From contig CAWKDV010000002.1 of NCBI GenBank assembly GCA_963848495.1, positions 434,001 through 498,000 of the forward strand: a stretch of DNA of 64,000 bases. Reading direction: 5' to 3'. Source of the stretch: JAICJR01 sp963848495. GTDB taxonomy: Bacteria; Actinomycetota; Thermoleophilia; Solirubrobacterales; Thermoleophilaceae. Position 1 is the first letter of the stretch. Every line of letters starts with the position of its first letter. Both the position numbers and the translations under genes were made by a program. The notes beneath the pieces are model-generated. The model was given only the letters and a program-made list of their open reading frames with translations, was not told the origin of the DNA and searched no databases. Positions 51,565-59,555 of the stretch are shown here, piece by piece.

Positions 51565-52995
51565 TCAGGCGGCCTCGGCCAGAGCGACCACCGGCGACCC
51601 GCTCGTGCGGCCGCCCAGGGTCTTGATGGCCACGATGGCGACCGCGAAGGTCACCGCCGCGCCGATCCTCAGCGCATCGCTATAGCCGGCGACGAACGCG
51701 TGCGTCGCGGTCGATCCGCCCGCCAGTGCGTTCGACTGCGCCGCCACGAACACCGCGCCCATCAGCGCCACGCCGATGGCGCCGCCGGTCTCGCGGAACG
51801 TGTTGTGGATACCGGCCGCCACGCCCGCCTGCTCGGTGCGGACCGCTCCGAGCGCCGCCGCGGTGAGCGGCGTGGTCAGCGAGCCGCCGATCCCGCCGAC
51901 CAGCAGCGCCGGCAGCATCTCGATGAACGTCGCGTGCTCGCCGATGTTCGAGAACAGGAGCAGCGCCAGCCCGACCAGCACGACGCCGGTGCTCACCAGC
52001 CAGCGGACCGGGATCCGCTCGGCCAGCTTGCCGCCGAACGGGGCGAGCAGGACGATCACGCCGACCCACGGGATCAGCGTCGCGCCGGCCCGCACGGGCG
52101 AGTAGCGCAGCACTTCCTGCAGGTAGAGCGAGGTGTAGAGCAGCACACCGAACAGCGCGAGGTTCACCACCGCCATCACCACGTTCGCGCCGGTGAAGGT
52201 CGCGTTGCGGAACAGCGACAGGTCGACCATCGGGGCGCGTGCGCGGCCCTCGACCCAGGCGAAGGCCACGAGCCCGGCGGCGGCCGCGGCCAGCAGGGCC
52301 ACGATCAGCGGCGAGCCCCAGCCGTAGCGGTTGGCCTCGAGCAGCGCGTATGTGAGGGCGAACAGCGAGCCGCTGGCTGTGGCCAGCCCAGGCACGTCCA
52401 GCCGGCGCTCGGCCTTCGGGTCGCGCGACTCCGGGATCAGGCGCCAGCCGAGGATGAGGCCGGCGATCCCGAGCGGAACGTTCACGAAGAAGATCCAGTT
52501 CCACGAGATCTGCTCGGTGATCACTCCGCCGATCAGCGGGCCAACGACGAAGGCGCCGGCGCCCGTGGCGGCCCAGATGCCCACCGCGGTGGCCTGCTCG
52601 CGCGGGTCGGGGAAGACGTCGCTGATGATCGCCAGCGTCGGCGGGGTCATCATCGCGGCGCCGACTCCCTGCAGCACGCGCGCCACGATCAGCAGGCTCG
52701 CGTTGGGGGCGAGACCCGCCAGAAGCGACGAGGCGGTGAACGCGGTCAGGCCGATCAGGAAGAGGCGCCGGCGGCCGAAGGTGTCGGCCAGCCGGCCGCC
52801 CGTGAGCAGCAGGACGGCGAAGGACAGGATGTAGCCGTTCACGACCCAGGCCAGGCCCGAGAGGCCGAGGTGGAGGTCGTGCTGGATGGAGGGGAGGGCC
52901 ACGTTGACGACCGTGTTGTCGAGCGTGGTCATGAAGAGGGCGAAGACGACCGCGGCGAGCGTCCACCAGCGGCGGCTGTCGGCTGTGGCTTGCAT
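51565..52995 (-). CDS. MFS drug efflux transporter, DHA2 (EmrB/QacA) family
   Basis: 476 residues with 14 predicted TM helices. Motif A-like GGRLADTFGRRRLFLIG, motif C-like GAFVVGPLIGGVITEQISWNWIFFVNVP, and motif D1 VFALFMTTLDNTVVNVALPSI near the start. Proton-driven export of drugs or lipophilic compounds. ATG 52995 has AGGAGA upstream; a longer upstream frame covers the promoter. It is divergent from a TetR gene that probably represses it. Confidence 0.92.
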   Translation of the reverse strand: MQATADSRRWWTLAAVVFALFMTTLDNTVVNVALPSIQHDLHLGLSGLAWVVNGYILSFAVLLLTGGRLADTFGRRRLFLIGLTAFTASSLLAGLAPNASLLIVARVLQGVGAAMMTPPTLAIISDVFPDPREQATAVGIWAATGAGAFVVGPLIGGVITEQISWNWIFFVNVPLGIAGLILGWRLIPESRDPKAERRLDVPGLATASGSLFALTYALLEANRYGWGSPLIVALLAAAAAGLVAFAWVEGRARAPMVDLSLFRNATFTGANVVMAVVNLALFGVLLYTSLYLQEVLRYSPVRAGATLIPWVGVIVLLAPFGGKLAERIPVRWLVSTGVVLVGLALLLFSNIGEHATFIEMLPALLVGGIGGSLTTPLTAAALGAVRTEQAGVAAGIHNTFRETGGAIGVALMGAVFVAAQSNALAGGSTATHAFVAGYSDALRIGAAVTFAVAIVAIKTLGGRTSGSPVVALAEAA

Positions 52996-53067
52996 CGGGA
53001 TCTCCTGGGAATCGGGGAACACGTGCCGAATGATAGTCACTCGCAAAAAATATGCAATGTGATTTCC

Positions 53068-53091
53068 AACACACTTCCAATCGGCTACAAT
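53068..53091 (+). promoter_or_regulatory. Promoter of the TetR gene in an AT-rich divergent region
   Basis: TACAAT (53086-53091) ends 7 nt before the ATG and a TTCCAA-like -35 lies 16 bp further up, suggesting a leaderless transcript. The surrounding 52996-53098 is the most AT-rich part of this region, with repeated TTCCAA and AAAT...ATTT stretches. The TetR operator is probably here but is not clearly defined. Confidence 0.4.
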
Positions 53092-53098
53092 TGCCGCC

Positions 53099-53692
53099 AT
53101 GGAGGCAAGCCTCAGAGAACGCAAGAAGCAGAAGACGCGCCGCCTGTTGTCGGAGATCGCGCTGCGGCGCTTCGCCGAGAAGGGGGTCGATGCGACCACC
53201 GTCGAGGAGATCTGCGAGGAGGCCGAGGTGTCGGTCTCGACCTTCTTCCGCTACTTCCCGAGCAAGGAGGCGGCGGTGTTCGCGGACGAGAACGAGAAGG
53301 TGGAGGTCGTGCGCGAGGTGCTCGACACTGCGCCCGCCGACGAGCCGCTGCCCGACGTCCTCCGCCGCGCTGCGCTGAACCTGATCGACTACGACCTCGA
53401 GAACAAGCTCGAGCTGCACCGCTACAGGGAGATGCTCGCGTCGGAGCCGGCGCTCGCGGCGTACTCACTGCAGGTGCAGAACACCTCGATGGCGATCTTC
53501 ACCGACCTCATCGCCAGGCGGCTAGGCGTTGACGCGGAGACCGACATGCGCCCGCAGCTCATCGTCGCCATGGCCTATGCAGCAGTGAACAGCGCCTGGT
53601 CGGCCTGGACCTCCTCCCCAGACGGCGATCTGCGCGCGTGCGTCAACCAGGCCTTCGACGTGATCGAGGCCGGCATCGCCAGGTCGCTTTAG
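53099..53692 (+). CDS. TetR family regulator of the MFS gene
   Basis: 197 residues. TetR HTH: LLSEIALRRFAEKGVDATTV, EEAEVSVSTFFRYFPSKEAA. The C-terminal ligand domain is all-helical (AcrR-like TetR_C). Divergent organisation with the DHA2 transporter at 51565 suggests ligand-induced derepression of drug efflux. Confidence 0.93.
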   Translation: MEASLRERKKQKTRRLLSEIALRRFAEKGVDATTVEEICEEAEVSVSTFFRYFPSKEAAVFADENEKVEVVREVLDTAPADEPLPDVLRRAALNLIDYDLENKLELHRYREMLASEPALAAYSLQVQNTSMAIFTDLIARRLGVDAETDMRPQLIVAMAYAAVNSAWSAWTSSPDGDLRACVNQAFDVIEAGIARSL

Positions 53693-53726
53693 CTCCTTTT
53701 TCATACGCGCGGGTTACGCTTGGCGC

Positions 53727-53903
53727 GTGCGCACTCCTCACAGATGTCCCCGCTGCGGCGAGCGCGTCAGCGCCTTCGCCGCCGGCTGCGCGCTCTGCGG
53801 AGCCGAGCTCGACCCGCGCCGGGCGCAGGGCCCGCGCTCCATCGCCGACAGGGTGAGCTTCATGCTGAAGGCGCTCCCGCGTCCCCGCGATCCCATTCGC
53901 TGA
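53727..53903 (+). CDS. 58-residue zinc-ribbon protein
   Basis: GTG start at 53727, TGA at 53901. The sequence begins RTPHRCPRCGERVSAFAAGC and continues ALCGAELDPRRAQGP, so two CxxC knuckles form a zinc ribbon, followed by a basic tail. TACGCT ends 6 nt before the GTG, compatible with a leaderless promoter. Function unknown. Confidence 0.7.
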   Translation: MRTPHRCPRCGERVSAFAAGCALCGAELDPRRAQGPRSIADRVSFMLKALPRPRDPIR

Positions 53904-53909
53904 CCGCGC

Positions 53910-53935
53910 GCCGAGTTTCCGACTTAGGGCACTAG
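53910..53935 (+). repeat. Short intergenic repeat, copy 1
   Basis: Core GAGTTTCCGACTTAGGGCAC, part of an imperfect 23-27-bp sequence (consensus roughly GAATTTCCGACTCAGGACAC) found three times around the GAP gene. It overlaps the stop of the GAP gene at 53932. Confidence 0.5.
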
Positions 53936-54597
53936 TGCGTGAGCAGCCAGGAGGCGCCGGCCAGGGACAGCGCGCCGCCCGCCAGCAGGAGCAGGGTGGC
54001 GAGCACCAGCGGCCAGCGCCGCTGTAGCCAGGCCCCGCCGCGCTCGAGCCACGGGTCCGCCCGCTCGCCGGCGACCATCAGCGCCACGATCATTCCGAGC
54101 AGCGGCGCCACGAACGCGCCGCTGTACACCGCGATCAGCACGATCTCCCGCGGGATCGTGGTGTCGAGGGCGACGATTGCGGCGATCACCGCGAAGTAGG
54201 GGAGGGCGGTGGCCAGCTCGATGGCCGCGATCGTCGCCCCGGTCACGAACGCGGACTTCCCGCCCCCGCCGCGTCCCGGGAGCTCCCGGCGGGCCAGGTG
54301 GTGGCGCCCGAACCACAGACCCACGGCGGCGGCGACCAGCGCCAGGCCGGCCACCAGCTCGAGGACGTGCCTGGGCGTTCCGCGCGGGTGCGGGACCAGC
54401 GTGAGCAGCAGCCGGCCCGGCCCGATCGTGAGGAGCGCGCCGCCCGCGAAGTCGACGGCGAACACCCCGATCGTGAACAGCGTGACCGCCGCGACCGGCC
54501 TGCGCCCGGTGGCGAGGTAGATCGCCGGACCGATCGTGCTGGGGTTGATCGAGTCCGCGAGCCCGACCGAAATGGCCACCAGGAGAACGCGCAGCAT
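53932..54597 (-). CDS. GAP/Sap family membrane protein (second copy)
   Basis: 221 residues, six TM helices. The N-terminus LLVAISVGLADSINPSTIGP, with the NPST turn of LysE-like exporters, and the central block GATIAAIELATALPYFAVIA fit the GAP/Sap group seen at 10642. The exported molecule is unknown. Both ends are flanked by the short repeat described at 53910. The start is 54597. Confidence 0.78.
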   Translation of the reverse strand: MLRVLLVAISVGLADSINPSTIGPAIYLATGRRPVAAVTLFTIGVFAVDFAGGALLTIGPGRLLLTLVPHPRGTPRHVLELVAGLALVAAAVGLWFGRHHLARRELPGRGGGGKSAFVTGATIAAIELATALPYFAVIAAIVALDTTIPREIVLIAVYSGAFVAPLLGMIVALMVAGERADPWLERGGAWLQRRWPLVLATLLLLAGGALSLAGASWLLTH

Positions 54598-54637
54598 CGC
54601 GGCATTCTCCGCTGTGAAGCGGCGCCCCCGCGTGGCC

Positions 54638-54660
54638 GTGTCCTGAGCCGGAAATTCGGC
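54638..54660 (-). repeat. Short intergenic repeat, copy 2 (inverted)
   Basis: Reverse complement reads GCCGAATTTCCGGCTCAGGA then CAC, matching copies 1 and 3. Its GTGTCCTGAG end is a perfect inverted partner of CTCAGGACAC in copy 3, about 140 bp apart. Confidence 0.5.
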
Positions 54661-54772
54661 TTCAGCTTCCTGAGTGACTGGGCGCGGCTGACGGGTGACG
54701 CGACCGGAGTCGGACTTGTAGTCCGGCGAGGGAGCGGCGCCCGTCAGACGTGTCCAGGCGCCGGGAAGGTGC

Positions 54773-54799
54773 GCGCGAATTGCTGACTCAGGACACTAG
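54773..54799 (+). repeat. Short intergenic repeat, copy 3
   Basis: Core GAATTGCTGACTCAGGACAC, 14 bp before the tRNA. Same family as copies at 53910 and 54638. The 54598-54812 interval otherwise contains nothing recognisable. Confidence 0.5.
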
Positions 54800-54812
54800 A
54801 CTGACCCGGTCC

Positions 54813-54886
54813 GCCGACGTAGCTCAGTTGGCCAGAGCACCGCTCTCGTAAAGCGGGGGTCGAGGGTTCGAATCCCTCCGTCGGCT
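54813..54886 (+). tRNA. tRNA-Thr(CGU)
   Basis: 74-nt cloverleaf: acceptor GCCGACG/CGTCGGC, D arm GCTCAGTTGGCCAGAGC, anticodon stem CCGCT/AGCGG with loop CTCGTAA (anticodon CGT, reads ACG), 5-nt variable region, T arm GAGGG TTCGAAT CCCTC, discriminator T. CCA is not encoded. Its 3' 48 bp are duplicated at 57330 and 63477, marking it as an integration site. Confidence 0.95.
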
Positions 54887-54887
54887 T
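54840..54887 (+). repeat. att-like core, copy A (3' part of intact tRNA-Thr)
   Basis: 48 bp from the anticodon stem to the tRNA 3' end. Identical to copy C (63477-63524), 46/48 to copy B (57330-57377). The intact copy keeps the functional tRNA, as expected for attL or attB of a tRNA-targeting element. Confidence 0.8.
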
Positions 54888-55100
54888 GCGGAAGTGCCTG
54901 CAAATGCAGCACTTCTCGGCCCGGCTGACGCACGCTCACGGTGCGCGAGTTCAGCCCAACTGGAGCGGGGGTCGAGGTCTCGAGTGTTTTCCGCGCTGCC
55001 ACTCTGATCAGGCCTGCCTGCGCGGCGGTGGGGCAGGGATCTCGGACACATTTCAGACACCGAGCAATGAGCGGGGGTCAAAGTCCAAGGCAGTCTTGTC
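54888..55100 (+). repeat. Segment S, copy 1, directly after tRNA-Thr
   Basis: About 210 bp nearly identical to 63525-63798, which has one extra insert of about 58 bp. It starts with a hairpin GAAGTGC...GCACTTC (54891-54915) that may end tRNA transcription. No protein gene was recognised in 54888-55208. Confidence 0.75.
54891..54915 (+). terminator. Hairpin just after tRNA-Thr
   Basis: Arms GAAGTGC/GCACTTC with inner TGC/GCA pairs and loop AAAT. It lies 5 bp past the tRNA end and is repeated at 63529-63553. Confidence 0.5.
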
Positions 55101-55208
55101 GCCAAGGGCGAGAATCGAGCCCGCGGCATCGGAGCTGGACCTGGGCACTGGCGCGCTAACGACCGCCCGCGGCCCCTCGACGGGTGCGCGCGCTGTCCGA
55201 TGTCTTTG

Positions 55209-55679
55209 TCAGGCGAGGCGCGGTCGCGAGGTCTCGAGGGCGTGGGCGCAGGAGCCGAGCGTGGTGCGCAACTCCTCGACGGCCTCCGGCGGTAGGTCGC
55301 GCAGCATGTCCGCCTCGATCGCGTCCATCGCGTGGTCGCACTCGTCGAGGACCTGAATCCCCTTGCGCGTCACCGACGCGCGTAGCACGCGGCCGTGGCT
55401 CGGGTCGGGCCGCCGCTTGACCAGCTTGCGGCGCTCGAGTGCCGAGATCACGAGGTTCATCGCCTGCGGCGTTACGAACGCCCAGCGCGCCAGCTCGGCG
55501 GAGGACATGCCGTCGCGCTCTCGGAGGACGCTCAAGGTGACGTACTCGGTGGTGGTCACGCCGTGAGCGCGCGTGATCTCGTCGAGACGCGAACGCAGGC
55601 GGCGCTCCACGCGGTAGACGAGATAGGCGACACGCGTACGGCTCTGTGGGATGGAGGACGGCAGGGCCGCAGGCTTCAT
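55209..55679 (-). CDS. MarR family regulator
   Basis: 156 residues. Winged-helix MarR fold: VAYLVYRVERRLRSRLDEIT, TTTEYVTLSVLRERDGMSSA, FVTPQAMNLVISALERRKLV, and wing DPSHGRVLRASVTRKG. Divergent from the secreted hydrolase gene, with the palindrome AGTATCttGATACT in between. It probably represses that gene and itself. It lies in island DNA downstream of tRNA-Thr. Confidence 0.92.
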   Translation of the reverse strand: MKPAALPSSIPQSRTRVAYLVYRVERRLRSRLDEITRAHGVTTTEYVTLSVLRERDGMSSAELARWAFVTPQAMNLVISALERRKLVKRRPDPSHGRVLRASVTRKGIQVLDECDHAMDAIEADMLRDLPPEAVEELRTTLGSCAHALETSRPRLA

Positions 55680-55735
55680 CGGGCAACCTTAGTTGGAGCG
55701 GACGACCACTGTGCGGATTCGCAACCAGATTGACA

Positions 55736-55749
55736 AGTATCTTGATACT
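55736..55749. promoter_or_regulatory. Likely MarR operator AGTATCttGATACT
   Basis: Perfect 6-bp arms with a 2-bp centre in the 102-bp divergent spacer; it immediately follows TTGACA (55730-55735), a possible -35 for the hydrolase gene. MarR-type sites often contain TATCTTGATA. Confidence 0.5.
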
Positions 55750-55781
55750 CTGCCACGCGCTACTCGAGGGAGGAGGAAGCC

Positions 55782-57176
55782 GTGACCGTTCGCCGCTTTT
55801 CGATCGTCTTGGGGATCGCGGGGTTGCTCGCGCTGACCGTATCTCTGTCGACCGCTGCGGCGGCGACCTCCACCGCCTACTCCGGCTCGACGTCGGACGG
55901 GGGCAGTTGGGTCGGTGATGTGCCCTCGCCGTGGAACGGCACAGTTCTGCTCTACAGCCACGGCTTCGGTCCGCTGGTTGCGGCCGACGCGCCGGACGAC
56001 AACACCAAGCAGGCGCTCCTCGATCGCGGCTACGCGCTCGTGGGCTCCTCCTACGACCCGAACGGCTCCTGGTGGGCGCTCGGCAGCGCGCTGCGCGATC
56101 AGTTCGAGTCGCTTGCCGGCTTCGAGGCAAGTCTTCCGTCGCGTCCGCGGCACGTCATGGCCTTCGGCACTTCGATGGGCGGGCTGATCAGCGCGCTCGC
56201 GGACGAGTCCAACTCCTACGGCCGCGTGGACGGCTCGTTCACCACATGCGGCATCGTCGGCGGCGGGATTCAGCTCAACAACTACCAGCTGGATGGCGAG
56301 TACGCGATGAGCAGGCTGCTGGCGCCAAGCGTGCCGATCAACCTCGTCCGCTTCAGCGGCGGTCCGCCCGAGGGCCTGGCCACGGGCCAGCAGCTCGACG
56401 CGCTCGCGCAGGTGGCGCAGACCACCGCACAGGGCCGCGCGCGGCTAGCGCTGGCGATGGCATTCCTGAACGTGTCGCCATGGGCGTCCGGACAGCCGAT
56501 GCCCGGTGCGCATGACTACGACGCGCAGGAGCAGGGCCAGTTCGATGTCGAGTTCAGCGGCGGCTTCACCACGATGGACTTCGTCGAGTTCGGTCGCCCC
56601 TACATCGAGCAGGCCGCCGGGGGCAACGGCTCATGGACGGCGGGCGAGGACTTCGAGCGGCTGCTGGACCATTCCTCGTACGCACCGCAGGTGCGGGCGC
56701 TCTACCGGGAGGCGGGACTCAACCTACGGAGCGATCTGAGGGACCTCACGAAGAACGCCGGCATCAAGGCCGACCGCGCAGCGATTCGCTGGCTGGACCA
56801 GACGTCGGTTCCGCACGGTCGCCTCCGGGGTCCCGAGCTCGACCTGCACACGATCTCCGACCAGCTCGTGCCGGTACAGCACGAGAACAACTACGCGCGC
56901 ACGGTGGAGCGGGCGGGATCAAGATCGCTGCTGCGCCAAGCGTTCATCCAGCGCCAGCAGCACTGCAACTTCACGCCGGCGGAGCTCGTGGCCGGCGTGC
57001 TGGCGCTGCAGCATCGGGTGGACACCGGCCGCTGGGACGACGTCGCGCGCGCGGACCGTCTCGAGTCCAGCGCGCAGAGCCTCGGCCTGGGCGACGCCGC
57101 CTTCATCCCCTACTGGCCGCCCCCGTTGTCGGGCGACAACGGTCCCTTCAATCCGTTCATCCAGGGGGTCGGCTGA
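55782..57176 (+). CDS. Secreted alpha/beta-hydrolase
   Basis: 464 residues. A signal peptide (MTVRRFSIVLGIAGLLALTV, cleavage near TAAAATS) precedes the domain. The nucleophile elbow GTSMGGLISAL near residue 130, oxyanion-side YSHGFGPL near residue 60, and a C-terminal His within the HTISDQLVPVQHENNY area are visible. It is probably an extracellular esterase or peptidase-like hydrolase; the substrate is unknown. The start is GTG 55782 after GGGAGGAGG. Controlled by the divergent MarR. Confidence 0.85.
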   Translation: MTVRRFSIVLGIAGLLALTVSLSTAAAATSTAYSGSTSDGGSWVGDVPSPWNGTVLLYSHGFGPLVAADAPDDNTKQALLDRGYALVGSSYDPNGSWWALGSALRDQFESLAGFEASLPSRPRHVMAFGTSMGGLISALADESNSYGRVDGSFTTCGIVGGGIQLNNYQLDGEYAMSRLLAPSVPINLVRFSGGPPEGLATGQQLDALAQVAQTTAQGRARLALAMAFLNVSPWASGQPMPGAHDYDAQEQGQFDVEFSGGFTTMDFVEFGRPYIEQAAGGNGSWTAGEDFERLLDHSSYAPQVRALYREAGLNLRSDLRDLTKNAGIKADRAAIRWLDQTSVPHGRLRGPELDLHTISDQLVPVQHENNYARTVERAGSRSLLRQAFIQRQQHCNFTPAELVAGVLALQHRVDTGRWDDVARADRLESSAQSLGLGDAAFIPYWPPPLSGDNGPFNPFIQGVG

Positions 57177-57186
57177 CGGCGCGTGC

Positions 57187-57228
57187 TGGACACTCTTGGA
57201 CACATCCGGACGCTGAACGGGGCCCAGC
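57187..57228 (+). repeat. GGACAC-rich repeat, copy 1
   Basis: About 42 bp (core TTGGACACATC and GCTGAA) matching 59758-59800 at roughly 34/43 positions. It lies shortly before att copy B; the rest of 57177-57329 holds nothing recognisable. Confidence 0.5.
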
Positions 57229-57329
57229 GAAGGGCCTGAGTGTCCGCCAAACCATCGACGAAATTGAGCGCTTGCGGGGATTTTGGGGGTCACCTGGCGC
57301 CTAGATTGGACTGGCGTCCAAATGCCAGG

Positions 57330-57377
57330 CCGCTCTCGTAAAGGGGAGGTCGAGGGTTCGAATCCCTCCGTCGGCTT
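57330..57377 (+). repeat. att-like core, copy B
   Basis: 46 of 48 bp identical to the tRNA-Thr 3' part; the two changes fall in the anticodon 3' stem/variable region. No D arm upstream, so it is not a tRNA gene. Confidence 0.75.
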
Positions 57378-57410
57378 GGCTCTAGCAAGCGGAATCCGGG
57401 CAGTATCCGG

Positions 57411-57579
57411 GTTCCGGAGGCGGCCGAGTACATCCGCCTGGAGCGCCTCGGCACCACCGACGACTGCGGCTTCGCGCCATTCGGCGATGACACCTCCACG
57501 CCCCCCAACGTGGCGTTCGCGAAGATCCGGGCCAGCGTGCCAGGGAACGCAGCTTGCGGCACGCGAGCTCGGCGTCTGA
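57411..57579 (+). pseudogene. C-terminal fragment of a cobalamin-independent methionine-synthase-like protein
   Basis: Translation shows RLGTTDDCGFAPFGDDTSTP, AFAKIRASV, then after an extra base at 57540 QGTQLAARELGV and a stop. This is the C-terminal end of MetE-like/uroporphyrinogen-decarboxylase-fold methyltransferases (zinc Cys in DDCGF). The N-terminal four fifths are missing; the sequence begins just after att copy B, so it was cut off at an island boundary. Confidence 0.65.
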
Positions 57580-57597
57580 GGCAGTTCGGCGCGAGCG

Positions 57598-57975
57598 CTA
57601 CCCGCGACCCCGCCCAGGCCGATGCCAGAGGGTCAGCTCCTCAGCAGCGCTCGCAGCCTCGAGCATCGCGACGAAGTCCGTCAGGCTCCCCAGCGCCTCT
57701 AGCTCGGAGACCGGGACCGCCTGCTCGAAGGTGTGGAGCGCAGCCTCGATGAGCAGTTCTTGCTTGCCGCGGAAGTGATAGCTGACCGTGCCGTGGGGCA
57801 GCTCCGCCCGGGCGGCGACGGCGCGCGTGGTCACCCGGCCCCAGCCGACTTCGGCGATCAGCTCGGCCGCCGCGCGCAGCAGCCGCTGCCGCGTGGGCTG
57901 CGAGCCGGATCTCCATCCACCCGGCCGCAGCTCTCGCCGAACCGACTCTTGACATGCCGCATGCCAATATGGCAC
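57598..57975 (-). pseudogene. Truncated TetR-family regulator
   Basis: At most 125 residues. The HTH is intact (LLRAAAELIAEVGWGRVTTR, ELPHGTVSYHFRGKQELLIE) but the ligand-binding domain stops after about 50 residues. The first dozen codons cover the operator at 57962, so the true start is probably further in. It is likely a remnant, divergent from an intact TetR gene. Confidence 0.65.
57962..57974. promoter_or_regulatory. Palindrome TGCCAataTGGCA between two TetR genes
   Basis: Perfect 5-bp arms with a 3-bp centre, 12 bp upstream of the intact TetR ATG. A typical location for an autoregulatory TetR operator. Confidence 0.5.
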
Positions 57976-57985
57976 GCTTCACGTC

Positions 57986-58582
57986 ATGAGTCCCGCCACG
58001 TTACGCGAGCAGCACGCGGCCGCGACGCGCATCCGGATTCTTTCGGCGGTCGCGGACCTGCTCGAGGGCGACCCCGCCGAGGAGTTGACGGTGCCGCGTG
58101 TGGCGGCGGCGTCCGGTGTTTCCCTGCGAACCATCTACCGCTACTACGCGACGCGCGAGGACCTGCTCGAGGCGGCCGGGCGCTGGATCGGGAACGAGCT
58201 CTTTCAGCATCGTTATCCACGCGACCTCGACGAGACCGCCGAGCTGTTCCGGGTCGGCTGTGTGGACTTCGACGCGCGTCCTGGTCTCGTGCGCGTCATG
58301 GCCCTGACGCAGCTCGGGCGCGAGGCGCGCGGACCCCGGCGCGAAGAGCGGCTTGGCGCGATCCGCCGGGCGTTGCGCAATGAGTTCGGGGATCTGCCCG
58401 AGGACGAGCTGCGGCGCGCCGAGGCCGTGCTCGCGTATCTCCACAACATGCTCGCCTATACGACCATGCGGGAGGAGAACGGCCTGTCCGGTGAGGAGAT
58501 CGGCGAGGCGGTCGGCTGGGCGATCCGGACACTGACGGCCGACCTGCGTCGGCGCCACCACAAGCGAGGAGGACAGAAATGA
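57986..58582 (+). CDS. TetR family regulator
   Basis: 198 residues. HTH: ILSAVADLLEGDPAEELTVP, SGVSLRTIYRYYATREDLLE. The C-terminal domain is helical and of unknown ligand. The stop overlaps the cupin ATG (ATGA), so they are co-transcribed. Confidence 0.92.
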   Translation: MSPATLREQHAAATRIRILSAVADLLEGDPAEELTVPRVAAASGVSLRTIYRYYATREDLLEAAGRWIGNELFQHRYPRDLDETAELFRVGCVDFDARPGLVRVMALTQLGREARGPRREERLGAIRRALRNEFGDLPEDELRRAEAVLAYLHNMLAYTTMREENGLSGEEIGEAVGWAIRTLTADLRRRHHKRGGQK

Positions 58583-59079
58583 GTGAGTCCGTCATCGTTC
58601 GCGGCCCCGGTCAGGGGCGGACGCTGCTGGTCGGCGGCGGCGATTACGTGACCTACAGGGTCACGAGTGCGGAGGCCGAAGGCGCCTACTTCTGCTTCGA
58701 GGTGTCGACAACGCCGGGCTTCGGGCCGCCGCTTCACGCGCACGACTACCGCGAGCTCTTCTATGTGCTTGAGGGTGAGTACGAGTTCACGCTGGACCGG
58801 GGCGCGGGGCTCGAGACGATCGTCGGCGGCCCCGGCACCGCGATCGCGATCCCGCCGAACGTGGCGCACACCTTCAAGAACGCGACGGGCGAGGCTGCCA
58901 AGCTGCTGTTCGTGCACCAGCCGGCGGCGCTCGAGGGGTTCTTCGAGGAGGTCGGGGTGCCGGTCGATCGGCCCGGCGCGCAGCCCGACGACAACGACCC
59001 ACCGGACTTCGCCGCGATGTCCGCCGCGCTGGAGCGCAACGGCGTGCGCATCGTCGCTGCCCCCAACGCGCTCGGATGA
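58579..59079 (+). CDS. Cupin-domain protein
   Basis: 166 residues. Cupin motif 1 PPLHAHDYRELFYVLEGEYEF (His-His-Glu metal set) and motif 2 AIPPNVAHTFKNATGEAAKL (His). A single small beta-barrel, similar to quercetin-dioxygenase-like cupins, but no activity can be assigned. Co-transcribed with the TetR gene. Confidence 0.88.
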   Translation: MSESVIVRGPGQGRTLLVGGGDYVTYRVTSAEAEGAYFCFEVSTTPGFGPPLHAHDYRELFYVLEGEYEFTLDRGAGLETIVGGPGTAIAIPPNVAHTFKNATGEAAKLLFVHQPAALEGFFEEVGVPVDRPGAQPDDNDPPDFAAMSAALERNGVRIVAAPNALG

Positions 59080-59103
59080 GGCGCCGGTCCCAGCCTGCCG
59101 ACC

Positions 59104-59555
59104 CTACGTGGCTGCCGCCGTTGCCGCGGGGAGCTCGACCAGGTCGCAGCCCATCCGGCGAATCGCTCGGCGGCTGACGCGGCGCGTGCCATAGGGAGCC
59201 CAGCGGTGCCGCCGGCGCGGGATGACGATCATGTCGCAGCCGCGCTCCGCCGCCTCCCGAGCCAGCGCGCTCGTAACTGAGCGGTCGCATACCCTCTCGA
59301 ACCGCACGCCCGGCGCGCCGTCGAGCACCTGAGTCGCCCGCCGGAGGTCCTCGTCGGCGAGCTCGCTCATCACGCCGTTCCAGTAGGGCGACTGGATGCC
59401 ACAGCAGCGCCCTTTGACGCGCTCGACCACCGCCACGGCGAGCACCGTCAGGCGCGAACCCGCGGCCTGCACGAGCTCGAAAGCCTGCTTCAGCGCCTGG
59501 TCACCGTCAACCGAGGCCGTGTAGAGAACCAGGACGTGCGCAGGGGCGCTCATCT
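59104..59555 (-). CDS. Universal stress protein-like
   Basis: 150 residues from ATG 59555. USP fold: HVLVLYTASVDGDQALKQAF, LTVLAVAVVERVKGRCCG, ALAREAAERGCDMIVIPRRR. The ATP loop GxxGxxxxG(S/T) is not convincing, so nucleotide binding is doubtful. It ends in island DNA 24 bp from the cupin stop. An alternative start is 59589. Confidence 0.7.

Noticed and set aside
54796..55129. Minus-strand frames containing DSNPRPPLYESG/GGIRTLDPRFTRA over tRNA-Thr
   Set aside because: This is the familiar false protein read antisense through a tRNA gene; the same appears at 57290-57562 over att copy B.
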